Assembly: GCA_964353355.1 (NCBI GenBank) | Contig: CAYGVT010000017.1 | Coordinates: forward strand, 1-64,000 | DNA: 64,000 bases | From: CAYGVT01 sp964353355 | GTDB lineage: Archaea > Thermoplasmatota > DTKX01 > GCA-020343715 | Direction of reading: 5' to 3' | In this document: positions 34,149 to 42,277 of the stretch, piece after piece | Numbering within the stretch: position 1 is the stretch's first letter | Layout: the number at the start of each line of letters is the position of its first letter | The notes under the pieces: generated by a model | What the model saw: only the letters and a program-made list of their open reading frames with translations | Told to the model about the DNA's origin: nothing | Databases searched by the model: none | Translations under genes and position numbers: made by a program

Positions 34149-35723
34149 ATGCTCCGGTTGACAGACGACTCTGGCAGGTCGCACGGCTTCCTCGTGGCGG
34201 ACGTCCACCACCACGTCGGCAGCGAGGGCCAGACGAGGAACCTCAACCCCAAGGAGCCGAACGGCTCGTACGACTTCTTCAGGGGGGTCCAGTACGGGTC
34301 CGAGTCCAAGCCAGGTCTGGCGACCATCCTCAGGGATTCCGACGCCTTCAAGTACCACATCACGGGGGGGGAGGCGTTCCCCCCTCATCCCATGCTGAGG
34401 TGCCTCTCCCTCGCCGACGAGCGGATGGGGAGGGCCTTCGAAGGGAGCTGGGCCATCGACCTGTCCGTGGCGTTCCCGATGCACGACGACTTCCGCTCCA
34501 ACGACGTCGTCGAGTACAGGGCCTCCAACAGGCGGCTTGCCAAGGTCGTCGGTGTCCTGCCGAACAGCCTGAGGTTCATCCCGTGGGGAAGGGTCAACCC
34601 GGACGACGGGGCGGTGGCGTGCGAGGAGCTGCACAGGGCCGCCTCAGAGGACGGCATCAGGGGCCTCAAGCTCCATCCCAAGAGCGAGGGGTTCGACCTC
34701 GAGGGGGCGGGGTTCAGGCTGGTCCTGCGCGCGGCGGCGAGGCATGCCCTCCCCGTCATCCTGCACACCGACTGGAAGAGCGACCGCCGCCGCATCGTCG
34801 AGGCCGTCGACGACACCATCGTCGCGCTCGCGTCGGAGGGCGACGTGGGGGCGATAGCCGACCTGCGGGTCATCCTGGGGCACTTCGGGTGGGCCGTGGA
34901 CCCGGAGATGATAGGCTTCATAGCGCACCCCTGTGTCTACGGTGAGGTCTCCGGGCTGCGCGGCAGGGGAGCGACGGAGTTCTTCAGGATCGCGAGGGAC
35001 CACTTCCCCGACCACAGGTGGGACGCCTCGGCCCTCCTTTCGAGGGTCCCAGACCCGTCCAGCGTGTCCAGGGCGCTCCGCCCGGGGATAGTGGGGGACT
35101 GGTCGAGGAAGGTGATGTACGGGTCGGACAACCCCTTCCTCAACCAGAACAACTCCATCGACACCATCGGCGCCATCTTGGGCAGGGAGCTCGACCTCAC
35201 GGCCCTCGAGGTGGCGAACATCCTGGGCCTGAACGCGCTCGCGCTCTTCGCCAACGGCGCCGACGGGATGGACGGTGGCGGCCGTCCAGCGCCACCGGCG
35301 ATGACCGTCCCTGGCCAAGTCCCGTTCTCAGGCACCCTGGAGGATGGCGCCCTCTTCCTGGCGGTCATGCTGAAGGGCCTGCCCCAGAACATGAGAAGGG
35401 TGCGCTTCGTCCCGCTGCTGGCCGCCGAGCCACAGCCCCGGCTGCTGCCCGAGCTGGGGGTGCTGCACGTGTCGGGGCGCGAGGAGAGCGGGACCTCGTT
35501 GCTCTCGGTCCAGCTGGGGGCCACGGGTCGGATGGGGTTCATGGCAATCGATTGTCCCGCATTCCCGCCCGCTGCCCTCGGGGACCCCCTGTCCCAGCTC
35601 GTCGCCGATGGCCTCGTCGCCGCGGCATCGAGGCAGCCAGGTTGCCAGGCGGCCACGATGGCGGAGGCGCTCGTGCTGTCACGGTTGGGCACCCGTGGCG
35701 GGGAAGAAGCCCAGGAGGATTGA
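34149..35723 (+). CDS. Amidohydrolase-superfamily protein with an additional C-terminal domain
   Basis: A 524-aa protein. Residues 1 to about 375 match the metal-dependent amidohydrolase/TatD-like barrel: DVHHHVG near residue 18 (metal HxH), GLKLHP, VILHTDWK (metal His on a later strand), VILGHFG and VMYGSDNPFLNQ (the Asp of the final metal/catalytic strand), then a C-terminal helix ANILGLNALALF. A linker rich in Gly, Pro and Ala leads to an extra domain of about 135 residues (FSGTLEDGALFLAVMLKGLP to the end) that I do not recognise. It starts four bases after the previous stop. A hydrolase beside an amide-forming ligase could reverse or trim the modification; a role in metabolite turnover is an alternative. 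Confidence 0.85.
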   Translation: MLRLTDDSGRSHGFLVADVHHHVGSEGQTRNLNPKEPNGSYDFFRGVQYGSESKPGLATILRDSDAFKYHITGGEAFPPHPMLRCLSLADERMGRAFEGSWAIDLSVAFPMHDDFRSNDVVEYRASNRRLAKVVGVLPNSLRFIPWGRVNPDDGAVACEELHRAASEDGIRGLKLHPKSEGFDLEGAGFRLVLRAAARHALPVILHTDWKSDRRRIVEAVDDTIVALASEGDVGAIADLRVILGHFGWAVDPEMIGFIAHPCVYGEVSGLRGRGATEFFRIARDHFPDHRWDASALLSRVPDPSSVSRALRPGIVGDWSRKVMYGSDNPFLNQNNSIDTIGAILGRELDLTALEVANILGLNALALFANGADGMDGGGRPAPPAMTVPGQVPFSGTLEDGALFLAVMLKGLPQNMRRVRFVPLLAAEPQPRLLPELGVLHVSGREESGTSLLSVQLGATGRMGFMAIDCPAFPPAALGDPLSQLVADGLVAAASRQPGCQAATMAEALVLSRLGTRGGEEAQED

Positions 35724-35726
35724 ACG

Positions 35727-37031
35727 ATGGACCGGACCGCTCTCACCCTCAAGTTCGCTGCAATCGATGAATCGAAGATAGCCCTCTCCCCGGCTGACGC
35801 TGCGACGCTCGGTGTGGACGTCGGGGACATAGTGAGGGCCATGGACGAGAACTCCATGGAGCTCGGCGGCGCCAAGGTCGAGGTCAGGGGCGACGTCGAG
35901 ACGGGCTCGTTCCTGGCCAGCGAGCAGTTCGCCGAGTCGCTCGCCATGGACGAGGGCTATCCGTACACCCTCGAGCGTTACGATGGCGAGATGGACGTGT
36001 CGCTCGAGACGGTGATCCTGGACATCACCGAGATGGGCGCCAGGACAGACATGGGGAGGAGCGTCACGAGGGGGCATAGCGCGTTCGAGGGCTTCCTCCG
36101 TGGCAAGGTCATCAATCGCGGGCTGAAGCTGAGATGGTCCGAGATGGGTGTGAACATCGAGGTCCGGCAGACGGTCCCGCCCCTGCGGGACAACCAGTAC
36201 GTCATAGTTGGGGACATCGCCAAGATGGAGCTCTACGCCGTCGGTGTCCCGTTCAACGGCATCCTCCTCGTGGACGTCAGCAAATCCATGAACGAGACGG
36301 ACATGGTCGTGGATGACCGCGTCCTGCCCATGCTCAGCAGCCTCCACTACCTGGCGGACAATGCTATGCCGGCCATGCACGACTACATCGCCCGCATCGA
36401 GAAGAGCGATCGGATACGGAGGATCGACTCGGCGGCCCTGTCGGCGATGCTGTACCTCTCCGAGAAGGTGGCGAGGGGCCAGGGGGAGAAGACCGCGATC
36501 ATAACGTACTCGGACCGCGCAGAGCCGCTCTCGTACAGCCTCAGGGAGGGCGATGCCGTGATAGAGGTCCCATGGTACGACCTCTCCAAGGGCAGCGTGG
36601 GGGAGGATGAGAGGCGGGAGGCCGCCGTCGTCATCGGTGATGCGCTGCTGATGCGCATCGAGCGGGCCGAATCGAAGAACACCAACATGGAGGCGGCGCT
36701 CCTGCAGGCCAAGAGCGTGATAGAGATGATGAAGGCCAAGGAGGCCGGGTCCGCTCAGGGCCCTCCCAAGCCCATCATGGTCGTCTTCCTCACCGACGGC
36801 GAGTACAACGTCGGTCGCTCACCTGTGCGGGTGGTCCAGGAGGCCTTCAAGGCCCTCGAGGGGGTCGTGGTCCACACCGTGGGGATCGGGGGCAGCGTCG
36901 ACGAGGCGCTCCTGAAGAGGGTCGCCGAGCTCGGGGGGGGGGAGTACTGCAAGGCCCAGAACCTCGTGGAGCTCGTCGACTTCTACAGCAGGAACGCGAA
37001 GCGGTTCGGGACCAGCGCCTTGCTGAGATGA
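35727..37031 (+). CDS. CDC48-N-like / vWA protein (paralogue of the operon's first gene)
   Basis: A 434-aa cytoplasmic protein. Residues about 5-90 contain LSPADAATLGVDVGDIVRA, the CDC48/VCP N-domain-like barrel signature seen also in the first gene. The vWA domain has MIDAS DVSKS (183-187), a TNMEAAL motif and FLTDGEYNVG. The segment before the MIDAS motif (VRQTVPPLRDNQYVIVGDI) aligns with that of the first gene (NTQPPLGHDEVAVVSNEI), so the two are paralogues; this one lacks the Ubl. GGAGGA lies about six bases before the ATG. As last gene of a tightly spaced five-gene operon it may form a hetero-complex with the first vWA protein. Confidence 0.85.
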   Translation: MDRTALTLKFAAIDESKIALSPADAATLGVDVGDIVRAMDENSMELGGAKVEVRGDVETGSFLASEQFAESLAMDEGYPYTLERYDGEMDVSLETVILDITEMGARTDMGRSVTRGHSAFEGFLRGKVINRGLKLRWSEMGVNIEVRQTVPPLRDNQYVIVGDIAKMELYAVGVPFNGILLVDVSKSMNETDMVVDDRVLPMLSSLHYLADNAMPAMHDYIARIEKSDRIRRIDSAALSAMLYLSEKVARGQGEKTAIITYSDRAEPLSYSLREGDAVIEVPWYDLSKGSVGEDERREAAVVIGDALLMRIERAESKNTNMEAALLQAKSVIEMMKAKEAGSAQGPPKPIMVVFLTDGEYNVGRSPVRVVQEAFKALEGVVVHTVGIGGSVDEALLKRVAELGGGEYCKAQNLVELVDFYSRNAKRFGTSALLR

Positions 37032-37086
37032 GGGACCCCGGCCCCTACGTTGAGAGGCCTGCGGGGGCGCGATGACCTGTGAAAGG

Positions 37087-37581
37087 TCACGGCCCTCGCA
37101 CAGGGATCTGCTTGGTCACGTCGCCACCCATGGTCGATTGGCCCCCCGAGGCCTTGATGGTTATGAAGGCCCCTTCGCTGCCAGGGAGGTCGAACGTGAG
37201 GTCGTCAATCACCGCCTTGCCGTATTTATCGGTCGATGCTGGTATCATTGTGAATCCAGGGCCAGTGATCTCGACCTTGGCACCATCCACGCCGCTGTTC
37301 TTGGTGTCGAGGACCTTCAGTTCCAACTTGATCTTGGCGGGGCTGGTGCTGCACTGATAGAGCGTCCCGCTCTTCCACTCGGCGTTTTCAATAACCGTGA
37401 TGGTGACCTCTATCTTGTCTATCTGGTCCTTGCTGATGTTAGAAATAAGGTACGCGATCGTCGCTATGACCAGGATGGCCACGATAATGGCTATCAGGAG
37501 CGTGATGGCCTCCATGCCCCCGTCCTGGGGCCTGAACCGATGCAAGCGATAACTCCCTCTCCTCAACTCGTTCCCCTCCAT
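37087..37581 (-). CDS. Type IV pilin-like protein
   Basis: A 164-aa protein with a class III-like signal: a basic segment RRGSYRLHRFRPQDGG and then MEAITLLIAIIVAILVIATI. Cleavage after Gly22 would leave the hydrophobic helix at the mature N-terminus with Glu at position 2, as in pilins. The soluble domain looks like an Ig-like beta-sandwich (KIKLELKVLDTKNSGVDGAK, then a TDKYGKAVIDD carboxypeptidase-regulatory-like strand pair). Its own TATA box lies about 30 bases upstream. It converges with the vWA operon. It is not adjacent to the pilus ATPase at 20-24 kb but could be its substrate. Confidence 0.75.
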   Translation of the reverse strand: MEGNELRRGSYRLHRFRPQDGGMEAITLLIAIIVAILVIATIAYLISNISKDQIDKIEVTITVIENAEWKSGTLYQCSTSPAKIKLELKVLDTKNSGVDGAKVEITGPGFTMIPASTDKYGKAVIDDLTFDLPGSEGAFITIKASGGQSTMGGDVTKQIPVRGP

Positions 37582-37609
37582 CGAGTGGTCGTGTAATGTT
37601 GAAGCAGGG

Positions 37610-37618
37610 TATATATAG
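37610..37618 (-). promoter_or_regulatory. TATA box for the pilin-like gene
   Basis: Minus-strand CTATATATA, about 29-37 bases before the ATG at 37581. The transcript would begin nearly at the start codon, suggesting a leaderless or very short-leader mRNA. Confidence 0.6.
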
Positions 37619-37985
37619 TTTGCCAGGCGATAGAATTTGGCCAGGGTCGAATGGGAGGGCCTCCCTCATCGAGGGGCCGTCCCTGCGTCCCTGCGTCGAG
37701 GATGCGAGCGGGTCGGTCGCACCGGAGGTCGGGGGTCGCCATCGAAAGATGGTGCACATCGAGCAAGAAGGTCGGTCGAGGTGCTGACCATAGGGGCCGG
37801 GTGGAGGGCCGTCACCGATTGCCATGGGGATGGTCATCGGGGGGCGGGTCGCATCCGGGGGCGCGAAGCACTGACGGGAGACCGAGTCGGCCCCCCCATA
37901 CCCTTGTCGATGGGAGCAAGAACCTGGGGACCGATCGACTGCACCGCCCCTCTCGCTTGGATTGGCATCTGGGGAGGGAACGAAG
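37619..37985. other. Intergenic region between divergent genes
   Basis: About 370 bases. Open frames here lack ribosome-binding sites and family resemblance; I see no RNA gene or strong repeat. Confidence 0.4.
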
Positions 37986-37986
37986 G

Positions 37987-37995
37987 ATTATATAG
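37987..37995 (+). promoter_or_regulatory. TATA box for the zinc-ribbon membrane protein
   Basis: ATTATATAG, about 42-50 bases ahead of the ATG at 38037, in GC-rich surroundings. Confidence 0.5.
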
Positions 37996-38036
37996 TGACC
38001 CTTCCTATATTCCAAGGCGGAGGAAAGGTGGATCCC

Positions 38037-39230
38037 ATGTTCTGTGGGGGATGTGGTGCCCAGCTCGTCGAAACCGCGATGTTCTGCCCGTCTTGCGGTC
38101 GCAAGGTCGAACTACAGCCCGTCCAAGGTGGTGCGGCCCCGCCCACGGGCGGCCAGGGCGCGGGAGCCTCCGGGACCCAGCTCCTCTGGACCCCGCCCCC
38201 TCAGCCCCAGCAGGCCGCGCCCCGACCGCCGCCACCACCGCCTCCCGCGGCTCCATGGGGTCAGCCCATGCCCCCCGTCCAGGCCACGCCGCAGAGCTAT
38301 GTCCCTGTGAGCCCGGTGCAAGGTCAGGCACCGGCACCCGCATGGGCGCCGGCCTATACCCCGCCCCCGTACCTCCCGGCGCCGCCCGCCGGGGCCGCAA
38401 CCACAGCGGCCGGAGGGCCCTCCGGGCTGACATCCAAGGTGAGGGGCCATGCCCGTGGCCTTCCCGCGTTGGTCAGGGCCTCCACCGCGAACAAGGTCCT
38501 GGCGGTGGCGATGGCGATGGGCATCATCGGCGCCCTCCTCCTTCTATTCGGCCCTCTGGGCTCGTACAGCTCCAGCACCACCACCAGCTCATCCAACAGA
38601 CACTACAACGGGTACACGGACACGTACTACTACACCACCGACTACAGCACCTCTTGGAGCGACACGACACTCACCATCGCCTCTGCACAGTTCGGTCTGT
38701 CTGGCCTCCTTTCAATCATCGCACTGCTGGCCGGTGTCTTCCTGGTGTACAGGTCGATGCTGACCGACGACCCCGTTAGCAAGTGGAAGTACCTGCGTCG
38801 CGGCTTCCTCCTCCCCATCGTGGCCATAGTGGTCATGTTCGTGACGGGAGCGGCGTTCGCGAGCTGGGCCGACTCCCAGGAATACGATGAGATCGGTATC
38901 GAGGCGGGGCTCGGATGGGGTGTGATATTCAGCATCCTTCAGATGGTACTTGTGCTCGGAGCCTCGACCCGTATCCCGAGACCCGCGGATGTGCGTCCGC
39001 TCCTCCACCCCGCGATCATGGCCCCCGTGGAGAGGGCCACATCCATGGTGCGCCAGGGGTCGAGGTCGGCCTTGAACCAGTCCAAGCCCGAGCTGATGGC
39101 CCCCCAGGGGATGCAGATGCAGTCAGGCGGTCCGGTCAGCAGCGGTCCAATGGGCGCTCCATACTACCCTCCGATTGGCACGGCCCCTCCACCGTACGGG
39201 TACCCACCGCAAGGGGGTCCACAGAGGTAG
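38037..39230 (+). CDS. Zinc-ribbon membrane protein
   Basis: A 397-aa protein starting MFCGGCGAQLVETAMFCPSC: an N-terminal zinc ribbon (CxxC-x10-CxxC) in the cytoplasm, a Pro/Gln/Ala linker of about 110 residues, then four membrane helices (VLAVAMAMGIIGALLLLFG; FGLSGLLSIIALLAGVFLV; LLPIVAIVVMFVTGAAFA; GVIFSILQMVLVLG) and a Pro/Gly/Met-rich tail. The loop after helix 1 is Ser/Thr/Tyr-rich. ATG 38037 has AGGTGG five bases ahead; GTG 38028 is possible. Such proteins are frequent in archaea and bacteria but have no assigned function. It is alone on its strand here. Confidence 0.75.
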   Translation: MFCGGCGAQLVETAMFCPSCGRKVELQPVQGGAAPPTGGQGAGASGTQLLWTPPPQPQQAAPRPPPPPPPAAPWGQPMPPVQATPQSYVPVSPVQGQAPAPAWAPAYTPPPYLPAPPAGAATTAAGGPSGLTSKVRGHARGLPALVRASTANKVLAVAMAMGIIGALLLLFGPLGSYSSSTTTSSSNRHYNGYTDTYYYTTDYSTSWSDTTLTIASAQFGLSGLLSIIALLAGVFLVYRSMLTDDPVSKWKYLRRGFLLPIVAIVVMFVTGAAFASWADSQEYDEIGIEAGLGWGVIFSILQMVLVLGASTRIPRPADVRPLLHPAIMAPVERATSMVRQGSRSALNQSKPELMAPQGMQMQSGGPVSSGPMGAPYYPPIGTAPPPYGYPPQGGPQR

Positions 39231-39295
39231 CACGGGATCCGATCGATGCCTGGCGACTCAAGAAATAAAGTGGCCCGCCCAAGTCCCGGAGTTGT

Positions 39296-39323
39296 CTCCC
39301 ATGTTCTCCACCATAAATGGGAG
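39296..39323. terminator. 7-bp inverted repeat downstream of the zinc-ribbon membrane gene
   Basis: CTCCCAT and ATGGGAG separated by 14 bases, 66 bases after the stop codon. A possible hairpin; there is no long T-run, so the terminator role is weakly supported. Confidence 0.25.
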
Positions 39324-39449
39324 CGTCGTCTTGTACCCTCTCGAGTCGCAAAGGGGACCGTTGTAGGAGGCTGACCGGTCAAGTGACGATGGCCGTGCGC
39401 CCGAAACCTATTAGTGGACATCCTCCCATCCCCCGGTGCCAGCACTCGG

Positions 39450-40715
39450 ATGGCGATTGACATGAGGAAGTGGGCCCTCCCGTCGGCAGTCATCATCCTC
39501 TTGGCCATGCCCATGCTCCTGACATGTGCGGCCGATGCCTCACCGGACCCCCTGAACCTCCCCCCGGAGGTCCTCGGCCGTGCCCCCCTGGACGCCACGC
39601 CCGGTGTGGAGTACTACTGGGACATTGACGCCCAGGACCCCGACGGCGACAGGCCCGCGTTCACCCTCCTCGAGGGGCCCGTGGGCGCGACCCTGAACGG
39701 CACCACGGGGGAGCTCAGATGGACGCCGCCCCAGGGGACCGAGCCCATCTCCATCCAGATAGCGTTCAGCGTGGAGGTCTCGGACGCCACCGACGCCATC
39801 TACGTCAACTTCACGGTCCGGTTGCGGTACCCCTCGGACGAACCCCCTGCGATCATCGGGAACCTCACGAGGCTCAATGCCAAGGGTGACACCGAAATCG
39901 ACCTGGGACAATACATGTCCGACCCGGACGACCCCATCACGAACCTCACCTGGCGCATCGAGCAGCAAGACCAGTCGGGCTTCTCGGCCAAGGTGGTCGG
40001 GCGCAAGTTGCTGGTCGCCCTCGAATCCAGCGAGAAGGGCACGGGTTCGTTGACGTTGGTCCTCGAGGACCCATCGGGCCTCTCCGACCGCAGAGAGGTC
40101 GAGGTCGAGTACGACGGGACGATGGACGTCGTGTACGGCGTCATGTGCTGGGTCATCATCATCGTCATCGTCGCGCTCATCGTCGCGATGGTCACGCTCA
40201 GGCACCGCTCTCGGTCGATGGCGGCAGCGCCTGCGCCCGGTCAGGGAGACAAGACGGTCGGTGGCAGATGGGTCCCCACGGGCCCTCCGTGCGTGGTCGA
40301 GGACGTCCTCGTCGTGTACAGGGACGGACGGCTGATCGGGAGGTACGGCACGGCAGGGCACATGACCCAGGACGCCGACCTGATGTCCGGGATGCTCATC
40401 GCCGTCCAGGGCCTGGTCCAGGACGGGTTGCACGACGGTGGCGAGCTGGAGAGCATCAAGTACGGCGACAACATCCTCCTGGTCTCGAGCGGGTCGTTCG
40501 TCAACCTCGTGGCCGTCGTCTCCGGGACCCCGGACGACGCCCTCATCGAGGAGATGCGGACGATGGTCCAACGCATCGAGGAGAGGTACACCGATTCCAT
40601 CGCCAACTGGACGGGGGACCTCTCGACCTTCTCCGACATGGGCGAGGTGGTGGAGCCCCTGCTCTCGCGCAATCCTGCAGGCGGGAGCGAGGCCATGGGC
40701 GCCGATGCGCACTGA
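39450..40715 (+). CDS. Single-pass sensor-like protein with Ig-like ectodomain and roadblock/longin-like cytoplasmic domain
   Basis: A 421-aa protein. A signal peptide (MRKWALPSAVIILLAMPMLL) precedes cadherin-like repeats: PPEVLGRAPLDATPGVEYYW and PPAIIGNLTRLN with MSDPDDPITNLTWRI. One membrane helix (MCWVIIIVIVALIVAMVTL) leads to a cytoplasmic domain of about 125 residues starting VEDVLVVYRDGRLI, with ADLMSGMLIAVQGLVQDGL and LESIKYGDNILLVSSGSFVN. The sheet-helix-sheet order resembles roadblock/longin folds. Both ecto- and cytoplasmic parts match the 1305-aa protein at 51226, but this one stops after the first cytoplasmic domain. The start is ATG 39450 or 39462; a CGAAACCTATTAG promoter-like element lies about 40 bases upstream. 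Confidence 0.75.
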   Translation: MAIDMRKWALPSAVIILLAMPMLLTCAADASPDPLNLPPEVLGRAPLDATPGVEYYWDIDAQDPDGDRPAFTLLEGPVGATLNGTTGELRWTPPQGTEPISIQIAFSVEVSDATDAIYVNFTVRLRYPSDEPPAIIGNLTRLNAKGDTEIDLGQYMSDPDDPITNLTWRIEQQDQSGFSAKVVGRKLLVALESSEKGTGSLTLVLEDPSGLSDRREVEVEYDGTMDVVYGVMCWVIIIVIVALIVAMVTLRHRSRSMAAAPAPGQGDKTVGGRWVPTGPPCVVEDVLVVYRDGRLIGRYGTAGHMTQDADLMSGMLIAVQGLVQDGLHDGGELESIKYGDNILLVSSGSFVNLVAVVSGTPDDALIEEMRTMVQRIEERYTDSIANWTGDLSTFSDMGEVVEPLLSRNPAGGSEAMGADAH

Positions 40716-40970
40716 CCACGGCCCGACGCGTGGCAGGGCCAATCGCGGGACGTGCAGAACGGCCCTCGTCTCTCAGGCCCTATCCACTGGGGACAATCGC
40801 CCAGTGCGCCAGTGTGCCACCGGCCGGTCGTGGCGACGGCACCCCTCGTATGTGGTGGCTCAGGGGTCTGCGGCATCGATGGTCAGTTCGGAAGGGCCGT
40901 CCGGGACCGGCCATCGTAAGGTATTTCAACGTACCTCGCCCAGTATGCCCCCCTTGGAGGGAGGTCGGGC
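40716..40970. other. Spacer before the zinc-ribbon gene
   Basis: About 255 bases; no gene seen. AAGGTATTTCAACG near 40918-40931 is a possible promoter element for the following gene, which has GGAGGGAGG ahead of its ATG. Confidence 0.35.
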
Positions 40971-41741
40971 ATGGCATTCTGTTCGTTCTGTGGCACCACG
41001 CTCCATCCTGGGGTCGCATTCTGCTATGCATGCGGGGAGAAGGTCCTGCCTCCCCCCCAGGCCGCCCCCGGGGCACCGCCTCCCCCGCCTGCGCCTGCCG
41101 CAGTCCCCCAGCAGCAGACAGTCCCGACGCCCTCCCCGGCTGTCGCTCCTGTTCCCGCACATGGTCCGCCGTCCCCTCCGAAGGCCCCCCAGGTGCAAAA
41201 AGAGGCCCCCTCGGTCGAGCAGGCGCCGCCCCAGGTCGCGGTGGCCAAGGGCACCTGCCCCCGATGCGGGAAGGAGCTGCGACCAGGGATGGCATTCTGC
41301 GTGAGCTGTGGGGCCAAGGTCGACGCCCAACACCCCGCGCCCCCGACCTCCCAGTCCCCGCCCTCGGCGCCGAAGCCCCCGAAGGCGGAGGAGGCCATGG
41401 CGGCTCCCAAGGCGCCCGCTCCTGCGGGTGCGTCCTGCGCAAAGTGCGGCAAGCCGCTCGAACCGCAGGCGAGGTTCTGCCCGTCCTGTGGCACGGCCGT
41501 TGAGGCCAAGCCGGCGACGGCCGCCCCCACGTCACCGGTCCCGACGCCCGCACCGACCCCACAGCCCGTCCAGCTCCCGGCCCCGACACCGGTCGTGGCA
41601 ACGGCGCCCGCTTCACAGGCGCCGACCGCACGGATATGCGCGGGATGCGGGAAGCCGCTCCACCCCCAGGCGGTCTTCTGCATAAGGTGCGGTAGGAAGT
41701 CGGAGGTGCCCCCCGTCACCTCGGTGACTGGTTCATCGTGA
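40971..41741 (+). CDS. Protein with four zinc ribbons
   Basis: A 256-aa cytoplasmic protein made of four CxxC-x10-CxxC ribbons (CSFCGTTLHPGVAFCYACG; CPRCGKELRPGMAFCVSCG; CAKCGKPLEPQARFCPSCG; CAGCGKPLHPQAVFCIRCG) joined by Pro/Ala/Val-rich linkers. It has no other domain and is probably a protein-protein or nucleic-acid-binding adaptor. Its stop codon lies inside a 224-bp segment copied from the KaiC-like gene (41735-41958): the last codons TCATCGTGA are partly supplied by that copy. The original C-terminus may therefore have been lost when the segment arrived. Ribosome-binding site GGAGGGAGG is good. Confidence 0.8.
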   Translation: MAFCSFCGTTLHPGVAFCYACGEKVLPPPQAAPGAPPPPPAPAAVPQQQTVPTPSPAVAPVPAHGPPSPPKAPQVQKEAPSVEQAPPQVAVAKGTCPRCGKELRPGMAFCVSCGAKVDAQHPAPPTSQSPPSAPKPPKAEEAMAAPKAPAPAGASCAKCGKPLEPQARFCPSCGTAVEAKPATAAPTSPVPTPAPTPQPVQLPAPTPVVATAPASQAPTARICAGCGKPLHPQAVFCIRCGRKSEVPPVTSVTGSS

Positions 41742-41971
41742 AGGAGACGACGGACAAGACCGCGAGGTCGGTGGACAACTACATGGCCGACGGCGTGGTC
41801 TCGCTCGGCATCCGCCCCTTGCGGGACCAGCCGAACGAGTGCCGCAAGGTCGCGCGCATCTCAAAGCCCAGGGGCACGAAGCGCTCCAACAACATCATGC
41901 AGGTCGACAAGGACCGCGAGGGGCTGAGCCTGCTGCCGCTCGAGCAGGAGATCTGCGGGCTCAGTCCGTGA
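41735..41971 (+). pseudogene. Fragment of a KaiC-like ATPase gene (duplicated segment, copy B)
   Basis: 224 bases (41735-41958) match 8880-9103 in the same orientation with six substitutions. They encode only the last 75 or so residues of the ATPase, without Walker A or B. Three changed codons alter conserved-looking residues (Tyr to Cys, Leu to Pro, His to Arg) and two adjacent changes turn Met to Ala. A GTG overlapping the zinc-ribbon stop could start a 77-aa peptide, but no function is expected. It is a recent partial duplication. Confidence 0.85.
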
Positions 41972-42220
41972 GGCGGCGGGATGTCCAATCCCATAATGAG
42001 TGCAGGGTCTACCTGACGGAATGTCCCTCTGTCTCCAATCGGGCCATTGGGACATATGCACGTCTTTGTCAGGATGCCCCAAATCCTCAGGCAAATCAAT
42101 TGACATCGGAAAGCGGTGACCTTGGTGCAGGGAGTGTCTCATTCCACTGGCCATTTCACCAAGTGTGGGGTTCCCTGAAAACCGTAAAAGACCGTCAAGG
42201 CATTCCCCTTATTATATGAC
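41972..42220. other. Gene-free, lower-GC spacer
   Basis: About 250 bases with no convincing frame. The sequence is near or below 55% G/C by eye, lower than the genes before it. No repeat ends or transposase remnant were recognised. Confidence 0.4.
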
Positions 42221-42227
42221 CGGAAGG

Positions 42228-42236
42228 CTTTTTAAT
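42228..42236 (+). promoter_or_regulatory. TATA box of the first SBBP/FN3 gene
   Basis: CTTTTTAAT, about 42-50 bases ahead of the GTG start. The stretch from here through the start codon (including TAAGGGAGGGAAGCC) is nearly repeated upstream of the gene at 51226. Confidence 0.5.
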
Positions 42237-42277
42237 ACCCTGGGGCCATAGATTCCCGGTAAGGGAGGGAAGCCCGG

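Noticed and set aside
41738..41971. A 77-aa gene downstream of the zinc-ribbon gene
   Set aside because: It is a partial copy of the KaiC-like gene's end without the ATP-binding motifs, so it is listed as a pseudogene.
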